NCBI GenBank assembly: GCA_009733575.1
Contig: ML769458.1
Location: 1-64,000 of the forward strand
Source: Gymnopus androsaceus JB14
Taxonomy: Eukaryota; Basidiomycota; Agaricomycetes; Agaricales; Omphalotaceae
Reading direction: 5' to 3'
DNA: 64,000 nucleotides
This document shows positions 10,804-22,547 of the stretch, piece after piece (within the stretch, counting starts at the first letter, position 1; each line of letters begins with the position of its first letter). The notes under the pieces were generated by a model. That model had not been told where the DNA came from. It did no database searches and was given only the letters and a program-made list of their open reading frames with translations. The position numbers and the translations under genes were made by a program.

Positions 10804-13035
10804 ATGGCTAGTAACGGCCCGATTCCGCCGCCTATACCAGAGGTTTCCGCAGACTTGAAGTTTGACGGAGGCGTCTGCGTAAGCTGGACGCCTGTTAAAT
10901 GAAGGATTATAAATTCCCTAAAGACTCAAGGTCTTGTTGGCTATACCGATGGCACTATCCCTAAACCTCCTCTTCCTATCTCCGCTCCTCCTATCACCGT
11001 AACTGCCCCTGATGGCTCTACATCGACCACCACACCTCTGGCTGCTACTGCTGCTGCTACGGCAGTCTTCTCGACGGATCCTTCTCAAGAGGAATGGGTC
11101 TTTCGAAATGACTGTGCCAAAGGCATCATTGAATCTCACGTGGACAATCTACCATTGCTCATCACTGACTCGGACTCGAAGAATGCCAAAGAGCTGTTCG
11201 ATACGCTCGAATCAGTCTACGGAGGAAAGGATGGAATGCAGAAAGTACTCACCATGCGAAAACTTCGCTCCTGCATTTTCACTTCCTCCAACTCCATTGA
11301 CGCGTTCTTCAAGCGTCTCCAAGATCTACGCAAAGAGTCAATCAAGGCTGGTAATGAGATTGATGACGCTACCTTTAGAGAAATCGTTCTGGCTGCATTC
11401 CCTAGTGCCGCGTTCGACACAATCATCCAGAATATCATGATGTCTCCATCCTACCCCACATCAGCTTCTGTGATCCAGCAGATATTGTTCCAATTCTCGA
11501 GAATCGAGAATAGGGATAATGATAACTCCGTCGTGTCTGGTGATCGTATCTCCCAGGCGCATGCCGCCGTTCTTGCCAAGATTGAAGATTTGGAAAGGCA
11601 GGTAGCGGCCAAGCAGTCCAGGGAACAGGAAATGTGCGACAATTGTGGTAGGAAGGGGCACTCGAAGCATAAGTGCTGGAGGAAAGGAGGGGGAAGTGAG
11701 GGTCAATATCCTTCTTGGTGGAGGGGTAAACGAGATCCAGCTCTTTCCACACCGTCCTCCAACGTCGCAATAGGAGACTTCCCACAGATATACGGTATGG
11801 CTGCTCTGTCAGCACCGGTTGAAGGGGGACTCTATGCGGACTCCGGTGCTAGTGACCACTTCTTCAAGGAGAGGTCTGATTTCCTGACGTACGAGCCTTG
11901 CAGTCGAAAGGGACAATCTTCAGAAAAGGGAACGAAGCTTGACGTTATTGGAATAGGAAGGGTCAAGAAAGTCCTGCTCGAAGGGGGTAAACCGGTGACG
12001 CTTATATTCAAAAATGCTCTTCACTCACCAAATATCGCTTACGACCTCGTTTCAATATCTCGTCTTGACTCTCTCGGCTACACTATCCTCTTCGGCAACG
12101 GAAGTGCCAAGTTCTACTCACCCCGAGGAACTCACTTCTTGACTGGAGTTGGTTCTGGTGATCTCTACCGACTGAACGTACACGATCCTCAGGCACTTGC
12201 GGCCAGATCTCGATCCCTACATCGGCCAGTTGACCTTCAGACTTGGCATTGTCGATTTGCGCATGCTGGGACAGACCGGATCAAACTTCTGGAGAAAGAG
12301 AAGCTGGTGGATGGACTCACCATTACGAATTCTACCCTTGACGGAAGGTGTGTAGACTGCCTTGTCGGCAAAGCTACTCGTAGGCCTTTCGATGCAAATG
12401 TGGATATAGAGAAGGAGGTTCTGGAAAGGGTTCACGCGGATTTGACCGGACCCATGAGAACCATGGCCAGGGGAGGCTACCAGTATTTGTTCCCTATGGT
12501 CGACGGTTGTTCCGCGTATGGAAAGGACTACTACATGTCCAGAAAGGAATCGGGTTCTGCATTGACATGCATGGACGCCTACAGAGTTTGGGCAGAGAGG
12601 CAGACTGGGAAGAAACTGTGTTGCATCAGGATTGACGGTGGAGGCGAATTCGAAGGAGAATGGGATGCTTGGGCTACGCGCCATGGGATTTCGCTTGAAA
12701 GAACTCCTGCATATTCTTCAGCAGCTAATGGCATGGCGGAGAGAAAGCATGCAATTACCTTTGCCAAAGTTCGAGCCATTCTGCACGACTCAGGCCTTCC
12801 TCAAAACTTATGGGCCGTGGCAGCTGCATATGTCGTATACACCGAAAACCTGCTCCCATCCACGCGAAATGGAAACCGAATCCCTGCCGAGGTCTTCTTA
12901 GGCAAATGGCAAGACGTTTCACATCTTCGCCCGTTCGGTGCGAGGGCTTGGGCGACGATTGTCAACGGGAAACCAGGGAAGACAGATCCAAGGGCGTTGG
13001 AGGGTAAGATGGTTGGTTATATGGCGAGAGGAGTC
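10804..13035 (+). pseudogene. Copia gag-pol, 5' part: gag, zinc knuckle, protease, integrase
   Basis: The frame opens at ATG 10804, meets TGA at 10900-10902, and is then open to the insertion at 13035. Visible in order: a UBN2-type gag, a zinc knuckle CDNCGRKGHSKHKC (CX2CX4HX4C), an aspartic protease with ADSGASDHF, a GAG-pre-integrase zinc site (H...H...CVDC), and the integrase core with RVHADLTGP, RIDGGGEFEG and a Glu in NGMAERKHA (D,D,E). The codon at 10900 fits CGA mutated to TGA. The frame is cut at GYMARGV by the nested element and continues at 20074. Confidence 0.9.
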
Positions 13036-13483
13036 CAGCCTTAGTTGTTATCCTGACTGCTTGAACTTGGGATACAACCACAAGTTTCAAACACATCAGC
13101 AGGGATACAACCATAGCGACCATTGCCCACAGGGATATTGCGAGGCACCCTTAACAAAGGGCAGCTACGGATAAATCCCTAGCACCAGAGTAGGTAAGCC
13201 CCGTGACTTTCCCGCCCCTTCCCAAATGGGACATATTGCGCCCAGTCTCAAATCGGAAACAGCACTCCCAGAGACGGCAGCTGGCCGGAACGGTCGAAAC
13301 AAGTGCAAAATTTAAGCCAGTTGCACTAATCGAACAGTAGACCTGTCCAATCGAGAGCAACCAGCGTTAAATCTAAGATGAATCTGTAGACCTTACCACT
13401 TTGCCACCGGGTTGATAATGTTTATGGATTTAACATCAATTTAATACGAAACCTTCACGCTCGCTGAAGCGTGTACAACAATA

Positions 13484-15560
13484 CTATACGGAACTAGGCA
13501 AAACCAAAAGATTCATACTCCTCCACCTCTTCCTCTCCCTCCTCTTCAATTCTATCCGGAATCTCCACGCTTTCATTTCAACTGCGAAGTGGTGATACAG
13601 TCCTCGATGTTGACTGCATCCCATCCGTGTCGGCTGTAAACACACCTCTTGTAAATTCTCCACGAGAATGTCCAGCTTTAGGACAATCCGATTATCCAAT
13701 TCCAGTCCGTTATCATTCGATGAGAACAGCCGCAGCTGCCCCAAGAATTTACAAAAGACCTTCCTAACATCGTCACTTCGTTCCGAGTCGTACAATGCCA
13801 GGAGGATATCCAACGCAACATTGGCGTGCGGGTTACGGTGACTATGTGCGGAAAACGTTCAATCTCATTAGACGACTCAAAGATCGAAAGCACTCACAAC
13901 CTCCTCCGACCTCCCAAGAAACTCTCTATCACACATAACCAACATATCAAACACAATCTGAAGAACCTTCAGCTTCAATTCCTCAGGTGCCATCTGCACC
14001 TGGTTGAGGAAAAGCTGGAACGAGTTTGTCGTCATGTTCCACGCAGTGAGGCAGCACAGGCCCAGAGCTACCAAGCCCTTTTCTCGAAGTGCTAGTTCTT
14101 TGCGCTTGACTGCTGGGACAATGAGGTCGGTCAAGACTCCTTCGAGCATAGAGTTATCTTCGAATGTCTACATGGATATATCAGTCGGGTCATCCGCAAG
14201 AGTGAATAGAAAGAGTCGTACCCCATTAACGCGTTCGAGCATACCAATACAAAGCACCAAGCAACGCATGTCGTTCAAATCAGCCTCATGTTGCTCTTCA
14301 GCAGTCATATCCTGATATTCCTTCGTCCGTCGTATCGATCTGTCCTTCTTGCTGCTAGCAAAGGTGACGTCGGAGCGACTGGCGTCAAAGTTCTACGCAA
14401 AAACAAAACGCATTATCAGTCAGCGGGGAACAAATACCCAGCTACACAGCTTGAATACTTACATCATCCTCAAGAGCTTGCTCGGTATCATCATCCCGTA
14501 GTTCAATGATAATCTCCACAACTATCCGAATCAACTCCCTTTTGGAAGGAAGGATCTTACACAAGACGTCTAAACAGCGCTCAATGAGGCCTGGTGGAAA
14601 ATGTGGATGCGCCAGCATATCCGCTGCACATGAAATTAGCTATAAATCCTTGCTAGCGACAGAGAGAAATGCAGACTCACTAAAAACCGAAAAAACCTTC
14701 CTTCTCCCAATCTCATCCATATAATCCAACTTTACTGCGATTCTCAACAGCTCTCCAAGTATCAGCTCCTCTTCCCGTGCCTCTCTTTCCTTGTAATCCG
14801 GTTCGCCAGCATCCAAAAAGTCAATCTCTTGCATGAGAGAGAGTAACGCGTTGTAGACTTATTGGATGTGGAAAGCAAAGGCCGTTAGGACTGGTATGGA
14901 AGCGGCCTCGAGACAAATTTCGCCTTTGGATTCAAGGCGAAGACTCGAGCGAGAACAGCGGATTCAGGCGTGAGCTCTTCCCAAAAGTCATCTGTAGGCA
15001 AAGACCTATGTTAGCGTGAAACCCAAGGGAGGAAAACAGAAACACTGACCACCAAACACAAATGCGTCCAAAAGCAGAAAACACTGAGAGCATCGCGTCA
15101 ACAGCAATGACTTCACCAGGACCAATGACATCAAAAAAGGCCAAAAAGTTTGTAAAGCCCTTCATCACACCCCCATCTTCTCCTTCCCATGACTTTGGTG
15201 CTGACGAAGGATCTGGTTCTTTGCTCATAGCGATATCCAACCATTTCATGATCATCTTGGCTGAGGCAGCCCGAACAACAGCCTCGCAATCTCCAAGTCC
15301 CGCTTTTGTGATCTCTCTCTGAGCAATGGTTAGATGCCTAGGATGACCCAGCTTCGGTTCGAGCACGGCGCTGTAAGCCAGCTTGAGCGTGAGGGTATCG
15401 GTGTCTCGTGTACGTGTTATGATAACTGGAAGTGTTTCGGGGATTACGGGCGCTGCTCGGCGTACTTCACTACAGTTTGAGTAAGGATTGAGCCATTGCA
15501 TACTCGATCTCTCCAATATTGGAGGCGGGTTCGTCTTTTCAGTAGACAAAAAGGAGATGT
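13484..15560 (-). pseudogene. Captured fragment of condensin subunit CAP-G (YCG1/CND3), C-terminal half
   Basis: Minus-strand segments in order match the HEAT-repeat and C-terminal Cnd3 region of condensin non-SMC subunit CAP-G, which works with SMC2-SMC4 in chromosome compaction. At about 15490-15220 VRRAA, TRTRDTDTLTLKLAYSAVLE and LTIAQRE appear; at 14834-14690 EEELILGELLRIAVKLDY; at 14630-14470 PPGLIERCLDVL and ELIRIVVEIIIELRDDD; at 14149-13880 LREKGLVALGLCCLTAW and LKVLQIVFDML; at 13813-13640 DILLALYDSERSDDVRKVF. GT/AG junctions between segments look like retained introns. The N-terminal half is missing and no continuous frame joins the pieces. Whether 15560-16214 belongs to the same gene is unclear. 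Confidence 0.8.
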
Positions 15561-18040
15561 GCCAATAGCAAATACACCCATTCTGCAGCTTGTCTTTGCA
15601 GCGATCCCTCGTTTCTTTCCGCGGGATGATATCTTCGGGATAAGGCTCGTCGACGTCGATAGTCGTCGGTGCTGGGATTTAAGTGAGGATGCGCGTTTGG
15701 ATGGAGGAGATGTGCCGATGATGATGAAAAATTTGGTTTCCCATATCCATTCGGAAACGGAAACCCTCCCATTGTCGCAGTCGTAGGCGTCGCACTCAGC
15801 GGAATCGCAGCAGAAGCAGCAAAAATCCGTTTTCGTTTATGCGGCGCGATCGAGCATAACATTCCTCAACAACGAGCCAAGAGCCAGAGTTGATTGACAG
15901 GATGAACGTCAAAGCAAGCGTAACGAAACGCCTTGTTATCTGCAAATTTTGTTTAGTAAATCCAAAGCGACGAATAAAGAACATAAGTTACCAGGTGTAA
16001 CTGGATCAGCTTGCTCGGTAGCTTTAGGAGGGTTAACCGGACACGGACACAAGAATCCCGAGACGAAGTCGAACGAGGAGGCGATGAAAGTGTCCAAGAA
16101 TGGGAAGTGAGGGAGATAATGTCGTGAAACGGCGGAAGATGGTAATGCGGAGAGAGATGGTTGCGCCGGGATGAGAAAGACGAGTGTGGTTGTGGCATAG
16201 GAAGAAAAGGGCAATTATTGAATCAACGGAATCCGAATACCGGAATTACGGCTGAGCTGAGTCACATGGTGCGAATGTCGTTCTAGATATGAAGAACGCT
16301 ACGAGTGTGAAGGACGCCATGCTCATGGTCCTCTCGTTCCTAGTCAGAGTCTCGTCCTTTCAAACTCTAAGACTGGATGTAAAAGACAAGATAAGTACAC
16401 GACGTAAATGTCAAAGCAGTCAAAGCGGTCAAAGCGGTCTCAATTCAAACTCTATCTACATAAACCATCTCATTCAGTTACTCCGATCGTGATTGATCAG
16501 AGGTTGCGATTTACTCAAGCGCACCTCTCCTCCTAGTAACAACCAACTTAATCTGCTCTTTTCTTCAATGAGACATTTCGTCTGTAGCAGGTATGCAACA
16601 ATGTCAATTCGTCACTCATACTAATCAATTCAGTTTATGTTGCAGTTGAGCACTGTGCCACATATCACTCCAGTCTTCCTCAGATACTCTCGATAGCACA
16701 CTTACAGTTTCAAAAGGTTTCAATCTCGCTCTCAGTTTGTGCATCCTTAGATGAATATTTAATTCACCGTTGGACTCTATGCATTCCGGAACGCATAATG
16801 AACTTCTAGACGAATTTGTTCTGCTCTTATTCAGCACCATTAACTTTACTTAGATATCCTCCATCCGAAATGACAGGCTGACTTGTCCGACAAATTCTTG
16901 AGTAAATGGACCTAAGTTTTCCCCGCGGGAGAGCAGAATTGTGTCCACCCAGAAGCAACGTTGGTAGAAGAAAAGGTAAGCATTTGACTAACGCCTACCA
17001 CTGCATCGTTTGAGGTTGATTTTCCAACAAATAAATTATCGAAATGATACCACATATTGCTCATATGGCTTTGCAAATATGCTCCAAAAAGACCTCCAAG
17101 ACTCACTAATATTTGGCTCTAGTTCATCGCTTAGAACAACGGACTCGATTCTGTAGTACAGTACTTACTCAGAATGAAATATAATTTTATCAACGTCATT
17201 GTGTTCAGTACAAAAAATATCTTGATAGCACAGACTATAAACATGTATTGAAGCGAACCCAGGACATCCGGATGATATCTGTTATCATCTCATTGCAAGA
17301 GACCGTCGTTTCAAACGACGAGCTCGAAGAAAACGCCCGTTAAGCGCCTACGGACCGCGTTTCCGAGCGTGATTCTTTTGCGATCTCACGGTTGGACTTT
17401 GCTCTTGACGTTCACTCAACATGCGGAATTACCACCCAAGACTTTGCTCAATCTCTTCAGGCCCATGGTACGTCTTTTTTCTGGTGTTGATTTGGAAATC
17501 TCTGACTCCTTCCTTTCCTATAGCTTCCCTTTCTCTTAAAATCGATCCTCTTCTCAGATAGCAGCTTGAACTGGCGATGCTACTTCTTCAACAATATTTC
17601 TGGCAATAACGGAACCTGATATCCGTGCATATGCTTCCTTTACACGCTAGCATCAATCCATGAATGCCGCGAAAAGTTGAGGACACATTGGAGGACTATA
17701 TCAAGGACATGAGGTAAGTAAATTTTCACTGCGTGCACGAGTGGCGGAGTCTGACTCGTCTTTTCAGACACTTTCTAATCTAACGAGGAGATCTTCCTTC
17801 ACGAAATCATCTCCACTGTCTCCTATGCTTTCGACAAAATCAAATACGTGTCTTTGACCGACCCATCCGTGCTCGACACTGGGGAGGACTTGATCATTCG
17901 TCTCGTCCCCAACATCTCCAAGATACCGTTCTTATCTGTCTCAGCTCTGACGACCACAACTGATACCATCTCCCGCCTCTTTCATGTTTTCTATTGGACC
18001 TCCGCATGCTGCGACTCTCTCGGCGCCCAGACTATTGCTC
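15561..18040. other. Interior of the Pack-type element, unassigned
   Basis: This stretch holds several short open frames on both strands. The plus strand at 17345-17460 (FTQHAELPPKTLLNLF) and at 17790-18000 ([16 protein letters not shown]) reads like eroded coding exons, possibly a fourth captured gene, but I do not recognise the family. The rest shows nothing I can support. Confidence 0.35.
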
Positions 18041-18045
18041 GTTTA

Positions 18046-18720
18046 TATTCTCCTTTCGACGACTCGATTGAGGGGTTGAGTGGAAATATCTCTTTTAGCC
18101 ACATTTCCTTGAAGGTATGTCTTTGTTTTCACATTGATCGATCTACGACTAATTCTTGTTCGATAATTTCCTGTTTGCAAGAGTGACACTTTCCTGCGAG
18201 GAATGCGAACTGTGGAATTCAAATCGACCTCGTCGAATTTTGTATAGTTGCACAAGACACTGTTATTCACACAGGGTCGTGTTCTAATTCTAGTTCGATT
18301 GACCCTGCTCTTCGTCGGTGTCGATTTGGTTGATTTGACCGTGAAGTCGACATTGGTATTCCTGACTCAACCGCCGTCTCGAAATTTCACGCATCCGTAC
18401 CAAGAACGTGAAGTTGGCCAATGATGTTGACCTCGAACAGGTATGGCCAGCTGTTCATTTTCCAGATTGACGCGATACTCACGGTTACGTTGGTTCCAAT
18501 GTAGCGTCTCCTTGTTCAAGGTTCCGACTACTACTTGGGACAATATCGGTGGTGTCGAGAAGGTCAAATAGGAGCCACAGGAGACTCTACAGTACCCTGT
18601 CGACCACCCGGATCCTCAAGCACACTATGCCGCCATCAATTGGTGTGTTGTGCTAGACGCTGTTGGCAGAGGCTATTGCCCATGAGTGTAATGCCAACTT
18701 TATCATTATCGAAGGCAAGT
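18046..18720 (+). pseudogene. Captured, internally deleted fragment of CDC48/p97 AAA ATPase
   Basis: Pieces read in order along CDC48, the hexameric segregase that extracts ubiquitylated proteins. N-domain: [13 protein letters not shown] (about 18052), RGMRTVEFK (18196), then EFCIVAQDTVIHT (18235). It then jumps to the end of the D1 ring: SIDPALRR, FDREVDIGIPD (18293-18370), RIRTKNVKLANDVDLEQ (18388). After an intron-like gap, VPTTTWDNIGGVEKVK and ETLQYPVDHPD (18520-18615), then LLAEAIAHECNANFII (18660) from D2. Most of D1, including its Walker motifs, is missing. In-frame stops (a TGA fitting CGA at GR|FDRE, and a TAG after EKVK) and frameshifts make it non-coding. Confidence 0.85.
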
Positions 18721-18844
18721 CCTGTTCGTTATGCTTTACAATATTTACTTACTCATATGCTCCACAAGGCCCTTATGGTTGGTCGTCAAACATAGTCTGT
18801 TGCCTTCCGGTGCTTTTATGGTACGGTTTTCTGACTTTCCTTTA

Positions 18845-19420
18845 GGTCATGCACGACACCACCCGTCCACTCGTCCCATCGCACCAAAATCGAAATACTC
18901 AAGTCTCAATTCACAATCGAAGATCTCCTATGGCTAGAAGAAATCACCGTCATCTCATTCGCTGATGGGTTACGGATGTTTTTTGATGACGGTTGGGCAA
19001 ATGATGAGGGGAATCGACCGAAAAAGGGTGAGGATTTATCCACTTGGATGGAGATTAGGTTGGGCCAGTTGATAAAGGTAAGATGCGCTCACCCGACCTC
19101 CATATCTTACTAACCTCTTGCAGGAAAAATATAAGACAGCCTATTACATCCTGGACCAATTCCCTCGTTCCACTAAACTCTTCTACACGATGGCCACCCT
19201 CTGCTTCTACTGCAGTTTCACTCGCAGCCAAACATCCCGATGGACATGCCGGCGAAATCACCAACAGCTTCGACATCATTGTGCGGGGCAAGAGATCGCG
19301 GCTGGCGGTCAGCGAAACCACGACTATGACCAACTTCTCAATACAGGTCCTCAACTGGTATGAGTATGCCCTTGGGTTCGACACCTACATTGGAGGAGTC
19401 TTGCTGGTGAGGGTAGCAAG
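18845..19420 (+). pseudogene. Captured fragment of cytosolic aspartyl-tRNA synthetase
   Basis: Two exon-like blocks joined by a GTAAGA...TGCAG intron (about 19078-19123). The first reads EDLLWLEEITVISFADGLRM...GEDLSTWMEIRLGQLIK; the second KYKTAYYILDQFP and FYTM, then, after a frame change, EITNSFDIIVRG and, in another frame, GQEIAAGGQRNHDYDQLL. This is the order around motif 2 and the active-site region of the archaeal/eukaryal-type AspRS (KYxTDYYILDKFP, NSxDxFxRGxEI, GxQRIHD). It ends before the motif 3 GLER. At least two frame changes make it a relic. Confidence 0.8.
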
Positions 19421-19689
19421 TACTGATAGTGATGTGCTTAGCGCGAATGAATTGACTGTTGGTGAGTAGCAATCAAATTGTAGGGCGAAGTGGTCAGAAG
19501 TGGAAAATGGAGCTCTGGAAACTCAACGGCGTTGGGCGAGGTCATTTACGGGTTCGGCAAGCCGATAAATATTGTAATTTTTTATTCATGAAATAAATAT
19601 GCTCAGTTTCCTTGATCATGAATGCTGGTGTGCTGGCCCGGAGTGGAGGTCACATAATCGTACTAATTTTCACTGTAACATATTCCGCC

Positions 19690-19790
19690 TGAACAAGTGG
19701 TTAGTGTGTGCCAAGGGCGTTTATTGGAATGATTAAGCGCTGGAGTAATTATCAAGTGTTGGGTTCGATTCCTCGAGACGACATTTTACT
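19690..19790 (+). other. tRNA-like sequence inside the Pack-type element
   Basis: TGAACAAGTGGTTAG resembles an A-box and GGGTTCGATTCC, about 70 bp later, is a near-consensus B-box. The T stem has mismatches and the acceptor arm is not convincing. It may be a tRNA-derived SINE or a decayed tRNA of the long-variable-arm type. Confidence 0.3.
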
Positions 19791-20073
19791 CCGGCTCCAA
19801 GTCGGTCCAGTGTATGCTTCCGGTGTCTCCGTTGCATCCATCTTTGTCATCGCGTACCTCCGCCTCAATGACTCATCATCCCGACGCCTTGGGCGCTGGC
19901 ATTACTGGTGCAATGGATAAATCCCTTGGCCATAATGGTTCCTATGGATTTATCCCATAGCCCCTTTCCAGTGGCATTGGCTATTGTGTGGTTGTATCCC
20001 TGCTGAAGCATTTGCAAAGTAGGGATTTAGCCCAGGCTCAAGCCTTCAGGATAACAGATAGAGGTGAGGAGTC

Positions 20074-22128
20074 TACTTGATATACTTGCCGACCGGTTCC
20101 ATTATTCAGAGCAGGGATGTCGTATTCGAGGAGGGTCGCCCTAATTGTACGCTGTCGGTTGAAGGGGAGGATGACGGTCAAGGAGAAGAACTTGTTGATT
20201 CAACCGACATCAACGTAAATCCCGGTATCTCCGTCACCGATCAAATCTCCCTTCCTGATGCCGATCAAATCATTCCCGGTTCCTTGACATCAGACCAGGC
20301 TCTCGATCAAATGACTCTGGATGAACCTCCTCCTCTAATGCCTCCCCCTCTCATTGAAGCACGCCGTTCTCCTCGACACCACTCTGGTCCACCGGTCCTC
20401 ATTCCACCTCATCAGCCTCGTTCCCGCAAACCTAAAGCCGCATTGGCTACCCTGGCAGATGACCTAAACGAAGCGGGTGCTGAATGTAATACCACACTTG
20501 TCGCGATTGGCATACCTCCTGTCCCGAAAACTTACAGACAGGCCATGGAAGATCCCGAACGATGAACAGCGGCAATCGAGAAGGAGAAAACCAGAATGGC
20601 GGAATTCGGTGTTTTTGGGCCGCTTCAAGATCCTCCTCCAGGCGCTACAATCCTTTTTCCATTATATGTCTTTGCCCATAAACTCAACGGAGAAGGGGAA
20701 ATCATTGAGGAGAAATGCAGGATAGTGGTGAACGGCGGTACTCAGACGGAGGGGCGTGACTACTTCGAGACTTTCGCTGCAGTCATGCATTTCGAATCAT
20801 TCCGGATACTCCTAGCTCTATGGGTCAAACTCAATTACATTATTTGGCAAATCGATTTTGCGTCCGCCTACCTGAACGCTGATCTCGAGGAGGAACTCTA
20901 CACTTGGCCACCTGAGGGATGGGAAGGATATAGGTCAGGAAAGGTGATGAGGATTAAGAAGTCGATTTACAGGATGATGCAGGCTGGACGTAACTGGTGG
21001 GAGACTTTGGACGCTTTGTACCAGGAAATGGGTTATCGAAGATCGCAAGCGGACCAATGCATCAGGAGTCGAGTAACGGAGACAGGGGAGATGATAACGG
21101 GGACATATACAGATGATACCTTAGGGGGTTCGTCAAACGTTCAGGAGATGGAAAAGGCAAAGAAGGAGATCGGGGAGAAATACCGTATTAAAGAGACGGA
21201 CAGCATTCAGTTTGCTCTTGGAATTCGTCTCGTTCATGACAAGGCTGCGGGTCGTGTCTTGCTCTCCATGGAATCCTACTTCGAACGTATGCTTGCACGG
21301 TATGACCTTGAAGGTCTCAAACCGAAATCGACTCCTCTCCCTGCAGGTCTCTCGCTCTCGATGAATCAATCTCCTCAGACTGAGGAGGAACGCCATTTCA
21401 TGCGCGACAAACCTTATCGCGAAATTGTGGGAGCGCTCCTCTTTGCCGCCGCCGCATGCAGACCCGACATTGCTCAAGCTACAAACACTCTTAGTCGATT
21501 TACTGGCAACCCTGGCCGAGCACACTGGAACGCACTCATCCATCTCCTCCGATATATCACTGGCACCAAATCCTATTCAATTGTTTATTCACGCGACGCT
21601 CCCGGAGGTATTGAACCAGTTACATATGTCGATGCCGACTATGCTGCGTGCGTAGATACTTGACAATCTACAACTGGTATCCTAACTATGATGGCAGGGG
21701 GAGCGACGTTTTGGCAGTCCAAACGACAGGACGTCGTAGCTCTATCGACAACTGAGGCAGAGTATATGGCGTTGGCAAAGGGGGCTCAGCAGGCACGATG
21801 GGTTTATAATTTCCTTGCCGAAATCGGGCACGGAGTCTCTCTCCCATCTTGTCTCAGGGCCGACAACAAGAGTGCCATCGCTATATCCGAAAATCCTAAA
21901 TTCCACTCTAGGGTCAAGCACATCGACATTCGATTCCATTATCTCCGTGATGCCGTGAAGTCAGGGGAGCTCAAAGTGGAGTATATTCCCTCGGAGGACA
22001 ACCCAGCTGATATCCTCACTAAACCCCTTGGAACTACCCTTCATCATCGCCAAGTCAGTCTTCTCCAGCTCGAGGTTGAATCCCCAGACGAAGCTAGGGG
22101 AGTGTTGGACGAGGAGGTCAAAGCGTAA
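20074..22128 (+). pseudogene. Copia pol, 3' part: reverse transcriptase and RNase H
   Basis: The frame resumes exactly after the second GAGGAGTC copy with YLIYLPTGSI. The reverse transcriptase spans about 20596-21560, with IWQIDFASAYLNA and the catalytic GTYTDDTLG (TDD in place of the common VDD, which I have seen in fungal Copia). RNase H follows, with TTEAEYMALAKGAQQARW, ADNKSAIAI and KHIDIRFHYLRD. TGA codons at 20563-20565 and 21661-21663 interrupt it; both fit CGA to TGA. The final stop lies inside the 3' LTR. Confidence 0.9.
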
Positions 22129-22471
22129 CTTTGTAAGTGATCGAGCCTTGTCTGGGGATTAACATTGCCGGATGATATACCTTTTTTCCTTGTTTCTTTA
22201 GCTACAAGATTCTTATTTCTTCATACACGTTCGGACTCCACTTCACTCCACCATACACGTTTAGTTACCATGTTTCAACAGACAAACTTTGGACTTACTA
22301 CGATCGGTAGTTAGACACTACCGTATTTATACACGGACCTTTCGTTACAGCGCCCTCAGTCTTTTGACACCATACTTGTGTCCGAACTGAGGGTGAGCTT
22401 ATTTTACTTATCCACCTGTTCATCGAGCTAATCGTACTTTATTATAGTATAACGTACTTACACGATTAACA
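22103..22471 (+). repeat. Copia 3' LTR containing a 55-bp intron-like block (22393-22447)
   Basis: TGTTGGACGAGG...CGATTAACA. It equals the 5' LTR plus one extra block beginning GTGAGC, containing GCTAATC, and ending TTATAG, exactly between CTGAGG and TATAAC. Removing the block gives the 5' LTR sequence at that point. Confidence 0.9.
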
Positions 22472-22542
22472 GGTATTTAATAGAGTCTTTTGACACCATA
22501 CTTGTGTCCGAACTGAGGTATAACGTACTTACACGATTAACA
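22472..22542 (+). repeat. Partial tandem repeat of the LTR end, intron-less form
   Basis: After GGTATTTAATAG, the last 59 bp of the LTR (AGTCTTTTGACACC...GATTAACA) are repeated without the 55-bp block. It lies inside the AATTT duplication, so it was part of the integrated DNA. Confidence 0.85.
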
Positions 22543-22547
22543 AATTT

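Larger units (their letters stand above)
13036..20065. mobile_element. 7.03-kb hAT-like TIR element carrying host-gene fragments (Pack-type)
   Basis: A perfect 8-bp duplication GAGGAGTC lies at 13028-13035 and 20066-20073. The ends are imperfect inverted repeats: CAGCCTTAGTTGTTATCCTGA on the left against CACCTCTATCTGTTATCCTGA in reverse complement on the right, with a shared subterminal CAGCAGGGATACAACCA and repeated GGATAAATCC words. An 8-bp duplication and CA...TG ends fit the hAT superfamily. No transposase was recognised. The cargo is pieces of condensin CAP-G (minus), CDC48 (plus) and aspartyl-tRNA synthetase (plus), with introns retained in part, so capture was from DNA rather than mature RNA. 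Excision with one duplication copy would restore the Copia frame. Confidence 0.85.
10407..22542 (+). mobile_element. Ty1/Copia LTR retrotransposon, interrupted by a nested TIR element
   Basis: LTRs lie at 10407-10719 and 22103-22471, and the integrated DNA extends to 22542 through a partial repeat of the LTR end. A 5-bp target duplication AATTT lies at 10402-10406 and 22543-22547. A purine tract (GCTAGGGGAG) precedes the right LTR and a GGTTATAGGCCC primer-site-like sequence follows the left LTR. Domain order gag, protease, integrase, reverse transcriptase, RNase H is that of Copia. Three in-frame TGA codons (10900, 20563, 21661) and a 7-kb insertion make it non-functional as it stands. Confidence 0.93.

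Noticed and set aside
14932..16214. A complete condensin CAP-G gene
   Set aside because: Only the C-terminal half is recognisable, with no joined frame, and it lies between transposon ends; treated as a captured fragment.
18046..19420. A fused CDC48-AspRS gene
   Set aside because: The two pieces are adjacent but each has frame changes and stops and nothing joins them in phase; independent captures are simpler.
19690..19790. A functional tRNA gene
   Set aside because: The B-box is good but the stems do not pair well enough to support a cloverleaf by hand; kept only as a tRNA-like sequence.
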